A DNA stretch of 64,000 nucleotides, from assembly GCA_947179485.1 (NCBI GenBank), contig OX359245.1:74015067-74079066 (forward strand). The letters are read 5' to 3'. Both the position numbers and the translations under genes were made by a program. Positions 11,059 through 22,176 of the stretch are shown one piece after another. Each line of letters starts with the position of its first letter. Position 1 is the first letter of the stretch. Origin of the DNA: Allacma fusca. Taxonomy: Eukaryota > Arthropoda > Collembola > Symphypleona > Sminthuridae. The notes beneath the pieces are model-generated. The model ran no database searches. It saw only the letters and a program-made list of their open reading frames with translations, and was not told the origin of the DNA.

Positions 11059-13182
11059 TCATCTGACATTATCTTGACTCCGATGACACGCACATTTTAC
11101 TGACGTCATTACTTCCGCCAAAAGAAACCCAAAGCAAATTGCAGATAGAAACGAGAACATGAAAAACAATGCTTGAATGAATTCTGACTCTAAATTTAGT
11201 CCTCCAACTGATCTTGGTAAACTCTGCAAGTGCTTCAAGCTAGACTTCGGTTGGTATAATTGAGCGAACCTGACCCGAACCCTCAGGAAAATCCCACTTT
11301 CCATTAATTTCCCCAGGAACTTAAATAACTTACTCCCGTAGAAATCGGATAATCCCCAACCATACAGTCCCTGTAGAATAGACTCCTTCCCCATAAAAAA
11401 CTGGTTGCTCAGTACAGTTCTTCGTCGAGATTTCGGAACCTTGAAGTTCAGAATTGCACTCCGGAAATCAATTAGTGCCACATTGTTGCACCCAGAAACA
11501 TCTTCTTCAACGCTGACGTGAGGTTTTCCAGGTAAGACTAGCTGGCCCAAAATTTTATAAAACATTGATTTTTCTTTCGTAAAAAAATTAGGTGGTAACA
11601 CATTTGATCCTCCCTCCTCCCTGTCATCTTCATACGTTTCCCTCTGCAGCTGCAATCTTTCGCCAACAGATGTTGCCAATGTCATCGGATATTTCACAGA
11701 TCCTCGACCAAGGGGCCCAAGTGGAATTTTATAAACTCTGAACAAATTCGGTATTCTGTGAGCTGCTCCTGACCAAGTTGGCTTTAATGGCGGAATCAAA
11801 TCCACCCCATGTAGGTCATCCCATGTGTCCATACCGGTTACGGACTTTGGAGCTGCCAGATTGGATGTTAGAATCCCTTTGTATGCATTGCTCAAAACAA
11901 TCGTTAAGAACAGCCAAATCGATATGGTAACGTTGAACCCTTTTGTTTTTGTGATTTCATTTCCCGAAACATTCATGTTTCCCAATAAAGTCTGGAATGG
12001 CAAAATGAAAACATCCCATCGTTCTGCCAATCCAAGTTTAGAGCGGATTTGAATGAATATTCCTACGAAGGTCGCAGTTACGATGATAAGAATCCACACG
12101 GATGTTTCAAAGGTTTTCAAGTAAAAGGTGTAAGTGAGGGAGCTTTTGGTTTTGCAGCAGGACATGAATGTAATTCCATCCGAAAGTACTGGTAAAAATA
12201 CAGTAAACATTTGGTTTCTCATACCGAGAAAAACAACAGGGATTGGGGCATCTCGAAAAAAATGACCCGGCTCCAAAGGAAAAGTTGAGTTGGAAAATCT
12301 CCTCGATACAATTGAAAGGATTATGAATTCATAATGTTCAATTGATAAGATTTGTTGCGTAAAAACATTTCTTTCTGCTTCTTCTATTTGCAACCCCGGA
12401 ACCGGAAAATCTATTTTCGTGAATTGCGCCAAGCTGTAACCCATTGCGCGGTAGGTTAGATGATGGCTGAACTGTTCGTGCATATTATCCAAATAGTTGC
12501 GAAAAATTCTAGCATCCTTTTCCGCCTGGATCCAAGGCAAGGGGAAAACCTTCCCATGGAAAATGAAACAAGTTAGGCAGACTGTGTACCATTTGTGGAT
12601 TGTGATTACTTCCGGGATTTTTTCTTTCAAATGTGCTTTTTCATCCTGCTGACGTGATCCTTTAATCATTACAAGGAAACTTAGCCAATTTAGTTCAAAC
12701 CTTAGTGAATTTTCCTTTGCCGATTTTAGTACGGACTGGATGCGCGAACTTAAATTTTCCTCTCCGACTGCGACATTCGTGTGCATTTTGCAACGACATG
12801 CCCTGTAATACGGGAGCAGTTTAATAAACTGATCCACAAAATAACCTCTGGATTCAATGATTGACAAATCATCGAAAAACAAAACTACGCGACAGTTAGA
12901 GCTCCTCCAGAAAAGCCTCTGAAGTCGAACGTTTACGGAAACTGAAGCATTTTCGGGGCTGTTTTCATTAGAAAGTAATAACGGGTGCCGTGTTTCGTAT
13001 AAATTCACAATACATATCAATGGGACATGCAGAATTTGTAAGCAGCCCTCAAATATTTTCTGCCAAACGATCAAATCTGAAAATCTGACCCAACTCTTAC
13101 ATTTTACAGAGTCAACATTATGAACGCAAATGAAAGATAAAATACTGACTTTAATAACGAAGGAAATTCTAAGTGTCCACAT
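11059..13182 (-). CDS. Divergent ionotropic receptor (IR), unit A
   Basis: An intact single-exon frame of 707 residues from ATG at 13182. It has a signal peptide (residues 1-25) and a ligand-binding-type extracellular region to about 355. TM1 is at about 360-380 (WILIIVTATFVGIFI), the pore loop at about 390-402, and the second transmembrane helix at about 418-437. This runs into SNAYKGILTSNLAAP (431-445), the IR counterpart of the glutamate-receptor SYTANLAAF gating motif. A second ligand-binding lobe follows (450-640) and the last membrane helix is at about 668-692. The order matches arthropod IRs, which are ligand-gated cation channels of chemosensory neurons related to ionotropic glutamate receptors. 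The ligand cannot be read from sequence. It is convergent with the 7TM gene. The paralogue at 22177-24300 is equally intact. Confidence 0.88.
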   Translation of the reverse strand: MWTLRISFVIKVSILSFICVHNVDSVKCKSWVRFSDLIVWQKIFEGCLQILHVPLICIVNLYETRHPLLLSNENSPENASVSVNVRLQRLFWRSSNCRVVLFFDDLSIIESRGYFVDQFIKLLPYYRACRCKMHTNVAVGEENLSSRIQSVLKSAKENSLRFELNWLSFLVMIKGSRQQDEKAHLKEKIPEVITIHKWYTVCLTCFIFHGKVFPLPWIQAEKDARIFRNYLDNMHEQFSHHLTYRAMGYSLAQFTKIDFPVPGLQIEEAERNVFTQQILSIEHYEFIILSIVSRRFSNSTFPLEPGHFFRDAPIPVVFLGMRNQMFTVFLPVLSDGITFMSCCKTKSSLTYTFYLKTFETSVWILIIVTATFVGIFIQIRSKLGLAERWDVFILPFQTLLGNMNVSGNEITKTKGFNVTISIWLFLTIVLSNAYKGILTSNLAAPKSVTGMDTWDDLHGVDLIPPLKPTWSGAAHRIPNLFRVYKIPLGPLGRGSVKYPMTLATSVGERLQLQRETYEDDREEGGSNVLPPNFFTKEKSMFYKILGQLVLPGKPHVSVEEDVSGCNNVALIDFRSAILNFKVPKSRRRTVLSNQFFMGKESILQGLYGWGLSDFYGSKLFKFLGKLMESGIFLRVRVRFAQLYQPKSSLKHLQSLPRSVGGLNLESEFIQALFFMFSFLSAICFGFLLAEVMTSVKCACHRSQDNVR

Positions 13183-13759
13183 TGTAGCAAGGAGTTAGAG
13201 AAACAGTAGAAAGTAAGTCTAAGTAACTTTAATTATTTGTAAAGTTTTACGTAAGTAATTTTATTAAATTTTTGTAGGGTGAGTATCGCGCGCTTCTTTC
13301 ATCCGTGATCCGGAATTAATGAAACCCATTTGTCTATATTGTGGCGAAGAGTTAGAGAAACTGTCCAAAGCTTCTAAGAAACTTTGATTGCTGCCTTTTG
13401 TAATTCATTAAACATTTTGTAACATCGCGTGCTTTTTCATGCGTGATTCGTAATTTAATGGAACCCATTTGTCGTACAAGCGTAGTTTGTTCTTTCAACC
13501 ATATTAAATGAGTTTAAATTGTGTAAAATTAATTACGTGAAAGTTCAACTTGGAAATTTTCATTAATGATTGAAAACCTGTAAGCAGTTTCCAAAGCAGC
13601 TCGTCAAAAAAACAGCTTTAAAACTGTTTTTCTTTACAATCTCTCTTTGCACAGACGCTAAAATTCAAGAGCCTTTGCTTCAGTTATTTTAATTTTCATT
13701 TGGTATAGTCATTAGGATGCTATTTCTCCGATTCGAACATCAATGATACGAGAAATAAT
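13183..13759. other. 5' flank of the IR gene, unit A
   Basis: This holds the presumptive IR promoter. Two local near-repeats of a block containing GTGATCCGGAATTAATGAAA and TTAGAGAAAC lie side by side here and again in unit B (24301-24878) and at 58154-58290. No TATA box is convincing. Confidence 0.4.
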
Positions 13760-14240
13760 CCTAGCTGCAGTTAATATTTGTTTGCTTTTTCTCTTGCGGA
13801 AATACTGCGTGTGTATAATTTCTACTCTCCAAAAGCGACATCTGTTTACATTTTACAACGACAGATTTCAAAATACTGGAACAGCTTAGTGCTGTAAAAA
13901 TAACCACAAAATTCACATAAAAACCGAAAAGCAACAAAATGACGCAACAGTTCAAGTTGGTCCAAAAATCCTGACACGAATCTGTAACAATTCAGTACAT
14001 TCTTCAGGACTCTTCATTAAAAAATAAGAATGGGCGTCGAATTTCGTAGATATTCTCTGTACAAATGAAGGGGTGTACGTAGTTTTCATGCAGACCTCAA
14101 TATTTTTTGCAATTTGTCTATACTAGAAAATCAGAATAAATGTATGCATTTTCCGGGGTCAACATTGTAAACGCAAATTACAAGTAGAAAACTAACAACA
14201 ACAACAAAATTCGGAAATATAGGAAAGAACATGGGAAAGT
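13760..14240 (-). pseudogene. N-terminal IR relic, unit A
   Basis: Reading from 14240 down, pieces of the IR N-terminus appear in order. They are a hydrophobic leader, a counterpart of HNVDSVKCKSWVRFSDL, an ISTKFDAHSYFLMKSPEE-like stretch, and a counterpart of CRVVLFFDDL, followed by frameshifts and stops. Everything after about residue 150 is missing. The relic sits directly upstream of the IR gene, as it does in unit B and at 58990-59530, so it belonged to the ancestral unit. Confidence 0.6.
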
Positions 14241-14620
14241 CAATACGAGATTTTCTAAATTGTTCGTTAGTATAATTAGTAAAGTGTTAAACAAACCATT
14301 TTAAATTGTCCTGGTGAACCGGACGGAACATTCTCAGAACAAGTTTCAGGCCAGAAAACATAAATACAATCTTTTGAGTAATATTACTAAGTTGAAACTG
14401 CAAATAAAAAGAAATAATTTCTCTATCGTGAAAATATCAAAAGCACATGATCAGATCCAAAATACTAAGATCAAAATGTTTATAAGCGTGCAAGACCACT
14501 TTACCGTTTTAAAATTTGTGTCTTCAGGCTGTCTCTTTTTAAATAAATATTATTAGAATGGTTTAATAATTATAACTTTGTCCAAATATTATAAGCGCTA
14601 ATTACAACAAAAGAATAATT

Positions 14621-15061
14621 TTACGTGGTAAAAGTATTATTCAATAATTGTATGAGTCTTTGCCTATAGATCTGCAGTTTCCTTCTCGTAACTGTAATTT
14701 GGATCAGCTCCAGATTGTTTACAAACCGATTTGTTGACAAATCGTCCATAACAAATGTACTAATAAAGTGTATTAGTAAAGTAGCAGAAAATAAAAGTTG
14801 GACTGCTTCTGCGGTCATCTTTATACACAAATTTGAGTGACATATTCCAAGCAATTACTTTATGAAAATTTGAGATGCTTTTTGGGAATATTCTGGTCCA
14901 AGGGTCAACACGGATGCCCTCAATGGGAAAATATTAAAGGACTCATTTGATGTACCTTCGATTGCTAATGGAATTACGGAAGAAAACAATTTTATCCCTG
15001 ATATTCTGACGTGTAAAAAAATTCTCCGAAATCGGAAACAATTGCACAAAAAGACCTGCAA
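14621..15061 (-). pseudogene. Decayed membrane-protein fragment, unit B
   Basis: Duplicate of 3659-4099 with the same in-frame stop at 14855-14857 and only a few substitutions. Identity is as uncertain as for the unit A copy. Confidence 0.35.
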
Positions 15062-15441
15062 CTATTTACACAAATTTAGCAAATAAACTAGAATAAAGAT
15101 AATATACTTGTAATCAGAAAATATTACTTAAAAAAAATTAAGTGAGAGTTTGAGGATTTATTTCTGCGGATTTGCATATTAATTTCAACAAATAAAAGCA
15201 AACCAAAGCATCATAGCGCTTTGCATTGTCTTGGAGATATCAAGGTCTATTGTAACAATAAATTTTGTATGGAGTACGACTTTTCTAACTTTGCGATGCT
15301 TGTTAAGTTAACTGTAAGGTTATTCTATAGTTTCAAGTTTGTAGGGTGTTCATTGGTAAAACGACCATAATACATTCCAAAATGAGATTCATTTTTACTT
15401 CTGATATAAATTACGTCGTAAAAGTGCAGCGGATTTTTTAG
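15062..15441. other. Intergenic sequence, unit B
   Basis: Counterpart of 4100-4479; nothing recognisable. Confidence 0.6.
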
Positions 15442-16152
15442 CCTGACCCCAAATATTTCAACGTGACCAGAAATATTTTAGCCTGACCCCAAATATTTCA
15501 CCCTGACACCAAATACTTTATCATGACCCCAAATATTTTACACTGACCCCAAATATTTTACCTTGACCCCAAATATTTTACCCTGACACCAAATATTTTA
15601 CCTTGACACCAAATACTTTATCATGACCCCAAATATTTTACCCTGACACCAAATATTTTACCATGACTCCAAATATTTTACACTGACCCCAAAAATTTTA
15701 CAATGACCCCAAATATTTCACTGTCACCCCAAATATTTCACTGTCACCCCAAATATTTCTTTGTCACCCCAAATATTTCACCGTGACCCCAAATATTTTA
15801 CCATGACCCTAAATATTTTACCCTGACCCAAAATGTTTCATCGTGACCCCACATATTTTACCCCGACCCCAAATATTTCACCGTGACATCAAATATTTCA
15901 CCCTGACATCAAATATTTCACCCTGACATCAAATATTTCACCCTGACATCAAATATTTCACCCTGACATCAAATATTTCACCCTGACATCAAATATTTCA
16001 CCCTGACATCAAATATTTCACCCTGACATCAAATATTTCACCCTGACATCAAATATTTTACCCTGACATCAAATATTTCACCCTGACATCAAATATTTTA
16101 AACTGACCCTAAATGTTTTACCCTGGCACCACATACTTTACCCTGACGGTGT
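15442..16152. repeat. 19-bp minisatellite, unit B, expanded
   Basis: Same array as 4480-5030 but longer. About ten nearly identical CTGACATCAAATATTTCAC units run in a row at about 15880-16100, where unit A has three. The flanks on both sides are otherwise nearly identical, so this is a homogeneous expansion after the duplication. Confidence 0.95.
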
Positions 16153-16464
16153 CAGATGGGCCACCCTGCAAATCCCAAAGAAGCCGCCGGATTGGAAACC
16201 CATCTTCCATGATAATTTGTAATCTTCCGATTTAATACAGAGTGCATCATCAAAATCAAACAACATAATGACAGTTTCTATGGATTCACTTTCTTTAGAG
16301 GCTTTGAAGTCTAAAGTAAAATTGGGCTGATCCCACCAACGAATCCGTGCCAACAATTTTACAAATATTTCGTACGTATATTTTGTTCGACAAAAATATC
16401 CATAAGAAGCCAATACTGGTAAACTCAAGTTTCCTTCCAAATATATCAAAGGGAAAATTAGCAC
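16138..16464 (-). other. Open frame of 108 codons, unknown, unit B
   Basis: Duplicate of 5016-5342 with a single residue change (K to I near the middle). Not recognised and lacking an ATG start. Confidence 0.25.
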
Positions 16465-17658
16465 TCGTTATGGAGATGATAACGGATCATTTCAAAGTTT
16501 TATTATAAATCTGTTATCAGGTTTATAGTATTTCAAATAAGGATTTGCAACTACATTCATGTTTCACACCCCAATTGATTTCTTTATTCAATCTGAACCA
16601 TTCAGTTTTTGAACAATTGTATATCAAACGTATCTAAGGCATTTTCTTCCAAGAAAAGCAGATTACCCGAATCCATCGTTGTAGAAAAATTCCTTGTAAA
16701 TCCCCCTAAGAGTGAATGCTCGACAGCAAAACGCCCACATGTTCACAGAACAATAGTGTTTTTAGAGCTCAGGTGCATTTTGGGATGCTGTGGTTCAAAT
16801 GCTCAGTTAGTTGCACTAAAAATAAATGCAAAATAAACTTCCAATAGACTTCCATCGAGGGCTTGAAATCTCCCCCTGATCATCTCATTCACGATGAGGA
16901 TAGAAGGTAATTGTATGTTCCAAATTACAGAGCATGCTCTCTACTATAGATGAGATTGACGCCAAAAGCTGGAAAGTTTAACAACCGTATGTTTGTATGA
17001 TGTGATATCTTTATTCTGGTTAATGGAGATATGTCAACTTTATTCCGCAATGTCAAGGAGCTTTGACATTATGTTATTTAAAAAATTTCCATTATTGTGG
17101 CATTGTTGCAATTATACATAACTATAGCAGCATTTCCACGGATGGTTATTTAGTTTGATAAAAATTCCCATTAAAAGGGCTCTTTAGAAGTTTCCTTATA
17201 AAATGAGACAACTCCGCATCAAACGGGTTGATTCCATTGGGCTTCCGACTCTGTCCCAGACACAAATCACAACTGTCCATGAAAATATAGAATTTTACAA
17301 TTTTCAGGCGGATTCGTTTTAGGTTCTATTTAACTGCAGTAATATTTCAGTTCCTTCGCTGTCTCTCAAACTCTGCACACAGAGTCCGTGATCTAACCCT
17401 TGGAAGCTGACAAATGTAGTTCAAGAGCATTGCAAAAAAAATCGACTTACGGGAAACTAAACGTCTTTTGTAAGTTTTTGTGAATTTTGACTTTTTTACA
17501 TTTTGAATTTTAACATTTTGGTTTTCTGTTCAGCTTGTCAAATGTACATTTTACATATTTTATTAATTCCACAGAATTCCCAACGTGCCCCACTCTGACT
17601 AATTATTACTCCAAAGCATTAGGTATTACCGGACTGTTCTTAGGAACATATTCGCATT
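16465..17658. other. Non-coding unit B sequence
   Basis: Counterpart of 5343-6536; no gene supported. Confidence 0.5.
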
Positions 17659-17880
17659 TTAAATACAATTTCTTGATAAATCATTACAGCAATAGATCAT
17701 ATGTTCAGTGAGAAAATAACAAATATTTGCTCCTTCACAATCTTGCACAATAGTATTCATATACCAATCAGCAGTATCTATTACTTTTGCTAATTCCATA
17801 ATGAAATTCGTATAATTACTGTAAGGCAGGGGCGGGATTTTTGTCCGAAGACGGCAACATTCTTCCCAGGAAAAATTCAT
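17659..17880 (-). CDS. Small cysteine-rich ORF, unit B (hypothetical)
   Basis: Identical in translation to 6537-6758. See that entry for the cysteine pattern and doubts. Confidence 0.25.
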   Translation of the reverse strand: MNFSWEECCRLRTKIPPLPYSNYTNFIMELAKVIDTADWYMNTIVQDCEGANICYFLTEHMIYCCNDLSRNCI

Positions 17881-18940
17881 TTATAGCATAGAAAATTCAA
17901 AGGGAATAGATTTATTTTAACGAGCATGAACTTTTAAATTTACTGACATTTTTCAGGGAAATGTATTATTCAAGCGGGGGTCTTTATACTGGTTGACCAG
18001 ATTTGGCTTGGGTTTGACGTCCTGTTTTTCAACTCCTAGAACTTGTTTTCTGTAGGGACTTTTTAAATCGTTGAACTTTGTTTTCAGCAGGGAATTTTTA
18101 AGTCTTGGAGGACCTTCCTGCAGGGACATTTGATTCAGCAGGGAAATTCGGACAGTCTTCCAGGGAGATTTATAACAATCCGACCCCGCTGTAACGTAGT
18201 GGAAATCCTATTGAGAAAATATTTTCAATTAGTAAATATTCCTCTCCGGTCCTCCCATATAATAAATATGTATTAAGATTAGAACCCTTAAAAATATTTT
18301 GTACCGGGTACTTTCATTTCTATTGCTGAGAAGATTTTCTCACCTCGATGTTAAAAAGGTTCAAGTTTTTAATTTTAAGTTAAATCAAAAGTAGTCTTGA
18401 TACGTTTTTACAAAGCAAATTTTCTATTTTCAGAAATCCATTCCTCAAAAATGTAATTTAACACAACACAGTCCTTTTATTGAGAGTATCTACAAGTTTC
18501 AGGGAGTTTCCCTCCATTCCTTAAAACGACACGCTTCTTACCTGGTGAGATTTTAGAAATACAAATGTCAAAATAATCATTGCTATTTGCAGCTGAAATT
18601 CATTTTAAATTTTCCAGATGTTAACATTTTTTAAACGCCTGTCCTTCACAACTCAAAATTTAAAGACAACAATGGAAGCAAATTTTTATTTTGCTAGACT
18701 TTTAATCACTAATTGTGGAACGATTGTCGAACTAAATTGAGGTTTGGATTTAGGTTAAAAATTTTTAAGGACAAAACATAGTAATTGGAACATTTGCAGA
18801 AAAGAGTATCTCTCTCTTTGATATGCATTGTAATATGGATAAACTAAAAACATTATGCACAATGTTGATCCCTAATCAATATTAACAGGAATATTTGACG
18901 CAATGGATTGATTTCAAACCTGGTATATCAAATATGTATC
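17881..18940. other. Non-coding sequence upstream of the 7TM gene, unit B
   Basis: Counterpart of 6759-7817. The apparent 76-codon frame of unit A loses its start here, supporting the view that it is not a gene. Confidence 0.5.
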
Positions 18941-21256
18941 ATGGAGCTGGAATACCCAGGGGAAAGTAATTTCTTGGAGTATGAGAACGGAAGAAATGAT
19001 TCTTCACCGCCCTTTTTGAACCCCACTTTCACACACATTTCCTTCATTCTTTTTCTGTTGTATGTTGTCTCAGTGGGGGTGAATTTGATGGTTTTCATGT
19101 CTGCTTGGTGGTGCAAGCGACCAATTCCTCCTGGATTGATTCTAAATTTTTCCCTTGTTTTTGCAAACCTATTGATAGGAATTTCGATTACTCTTGACTT
19201 ATTATTGAGTGGTGCTTTACCAGTCTTATTTCAAAATGAAGGGGGGGGGGATTTTTGCTTAACTTTAATTTTAAGTATTTTTTTTCAGAGATGCACTTTG
19301 ATTTCCGTACTTCATTTCCCTGTCATACAAATTAACGCATGGATGACCGTATCAAAAACAAACTACACCAGTCTTATGACTTTTGGAACGGTTCGAAAAC
19401 TTGTTTGTGTAATTTGGCTTGCTGTGCTTCTTGGAACCTTTTCATATTTCTTTGTATCAGTAATTTTGACTGGAAAAGAGGAATGTATGGGCTTTGATGC
19501 TTTGCAAGGATTATTGTGGAAAATTATATGTTTCCTCTGCACCCTCATTTCCTTCATTGCAGTCCTATTGTTTTACGTCTTCTTTCAACAACATATTAAG
19601 AGGCGTATTAGGACTACTGCCCAATTTAAGGTAATTGAGATGTCGATGTTTTATATCAGTTTAATATCTATGTTTCAAATTTTGGCCAAAAAAACCACCA
19701 AAATGTGAAACTTTGAATAAACGAAACCCAATTTTTTTTACGACATTCTTAAAATTCTTTGTAATCTTCCTTCTTATTGGTGGATAATGTCGCCACAATA
19801 TTTCCCCTGATTAATTATGATGACAAAATCCCATTGAAATATTCTATCAGGATGCTTTTATAGTTACGTGATAAAATCATTCATTTCGCGTTATTCCCAA
19901 ATGCACTTTTCAAGGATAATTTAATTACCCTTGAGCTTGTGACATCATAAATGCGTTAGTCAAATAACTTCTTCCAATGACTTGAGTAAAAAACATACAT
20001 TAAGACGAGGCAGCATCTGCCTATCTTTTTTGAACTTTGTCCTCAAATCATTACTCAGGTCAAATAAACAAACTAACTACTCTAAATTTTTTGTATGTTG
20101 AGTTGTTATTTTGGTAGTAATTTATATAAGTATAAATAAAAACAATATGTAGCTTCATTTATTTCAAGCTAATTAACATGTTTAGCATTAAAGTCATAGT
20201 ATATCTACAAGTTTGTGTTATTTAGGGGGTCTTGAATAAAAACATTTTGTTGTGATATATACGATACGAAAATTCCAGCTAAAATGTTTGCTGCATGCTT
20301 GAATTATATTTACAGAACCCTGGAACTCCAACTACAAAGAGATACTCCAACTTAAATGCTACCTGTATTTTGCTTCTCTTGACTTTTATAATTGGAATTC
20401 TACCAGAGTCGTTGCGGAGTTTGCTTTTCTGCAAAGAGTGTCCTATTAATGATGTAAGCAAGTTAGCAGTTTTTAAATATTATACATATGTATATAATGC
20501 TGTAATTTGACAAGGTATAGGTATATATATATATGGCTGAATGAGATCCTTGTTTTGTAAACAAATTTCACCGTAACACGTCAACATATTAAAAAATCCC
20601 AGGCATAAAAAATGACAACGAATTTCAAAATCGCTGCATATATTCCCTGCCAGAAATATTTGTCACTGGGAAGAATCTTCCCAAAAAAATCCAATCCCTG
20701 ACTTTTAGTTGGAAATATTATGATTCGTGTTCATACCTTTCTGCATATATTAGATTCCTGGGACCATGCACACATATGGACACTTAATTTTGCGAACCAT
20801 CTGCGTACTGAAGACGTTGGCAATTCCGATTATTTTTGCAGTGCAAATATCCGATGTTGCGGTGAGTTTTTACTACTATAATTATTTATTCCCATAAACT
20901 TATTATTTAAGCAGCCCAAAAATTTTATTTTACATTCAATTAATGCTTGTAATTGTTATGCTTGGATTCGTTGGATTACTTTAGATCGTGGTACTGTGTA
21001 TAGATTACCAATTATGTTCTTCTTTGCAACTACCGGTTTTGTAACTGGTTTATTTGGTTGTATAACTTCCGGTTGAAAAACTACTTTTGAGAAAACCTAG
21101 ATTTGACAACGTTAATAAATCTTGGGAACCCTGGAATGAAAATAGCACTTACATTTTTTTTCCCCGCAGGCCAGTTTGGGACGCATGACCTGTGGGCTAC
21201 TACCCTATGCATGGAACTTATGCGATTCTAAAGGACGACCTTTACTACCCGTTTGA
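18941..21256 (+). CDS. Divergent rhodopsin-like 7TM receptor, unit B
   Basis: Same structure as the unit A gene. Exons are inferred at 18941-19222, 19289-19630, 20316-20453, 20754-20861 and 21170-21256, all phase 0. The ATG at 18941 is the equivalent start; an upstream in-frame TTG is not used here. The poly-G tract in the first intron has 10 Gs against 11 in unit A. As a result exons 1 and 2 happen to read as one continuous 266-residue frame in this copy only. Coding differences from unit A are few (for example MRR to KRR and QLK to QFK before the third intron). Both copies look functional. Confidence 0.6.
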
Positions 21257-22176
21257 AAGGTCAATTAAAAATACAGTATTACTGAGGTATAAAGCGAACC
21301 ATCCGAAGGTAAACTAGACACAAAGGTTTACGTCTTCATGTGTCCTACTAAACATTGTATCTATACATGTATAGTTTACACGTTGTTAGAATTTAGTGAA
21401 ACACTTATAATTGTAATTAAATTAAATTGAAATAAATTAGAGTTCATTACTAAGGATTATTTTCGGACTGAGTCCATATCATCAATCTTATATCTGATAT
21501 ATTTGTTTATATCCAAATTGGATTAGTTTAGGTAATCTACGGAGGTGAGAAAGCAAGGTAGATCTTGACGTAGTAGATCTTTGCGTTGTCAGATAATACA
21601 TATTATATGTTCTTATGGAGCTAAGCACAGCGGATTGTTGTAAACAACAATTATTTTAGAAATAATTACCAACTAATTTGAAACGAAATCATCTTACTGT
21701 CGTATTAAACTTCATACTACGGGGTTTAAATTCTGCCAAAAAATACACAATTATTTGAAGTGGTTTCGTGATATGCAAAAACAAATATTTCCCTTAGTTG
21801 GAAGTTGGAACCTGGCCAAAAAATAGGACGACTATATATATTTTGTCTGTTGGCAATGTATTTGAATAATTGCAGCTTTGCCTACTTGTAAAATGTTTTC
21901 ATCCGCCTAAACCTACATCTAGCTTATTTGTATGCTCTACAAATTGGCTAGGCTCCACCTTCTGACGAAATGTTTACATACCTATTCTTTGTTAGTTCAT
22001 TTATGTATATGGATACAGTAGAGCCTGGTGACAAAGTTGCAGCAAACATGATCTAAGACAATAACTTCATCTTCTTCTGAGATTCTTAATTAAAAGAACA
22101 GCTGTTTTAAATTATGGCGCTCTGCTGACGTTCATCAGAAGAATCAAATGAGTTCGAAACACTTCCCTCACTGGAA
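21257..22176. other. Intergenic region between convergent genes, unit B
   Basis: Counterpart of 10139-11058, nearly identical; no gene. Confidence 0.5.

Larger units (their letters stand above)
3320..14281. repeat. Tandem duplication unit A (about 11 kb)
   Basis: Unit A begins at the shared sequence GTGTTAAACAAACC near 3320 and ends where the same sequence restarts at 14284. It contains the order: minus-strand decayed fragments, minisatellite, two small minus-strand ORFs, plus-strand 7TM receptor, minus-strand IR and N-terminal IR relic. Much of it matches unit B almost base for base. From about 11.5 kb to the end it diverges clearly. Confidence 0.9.
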
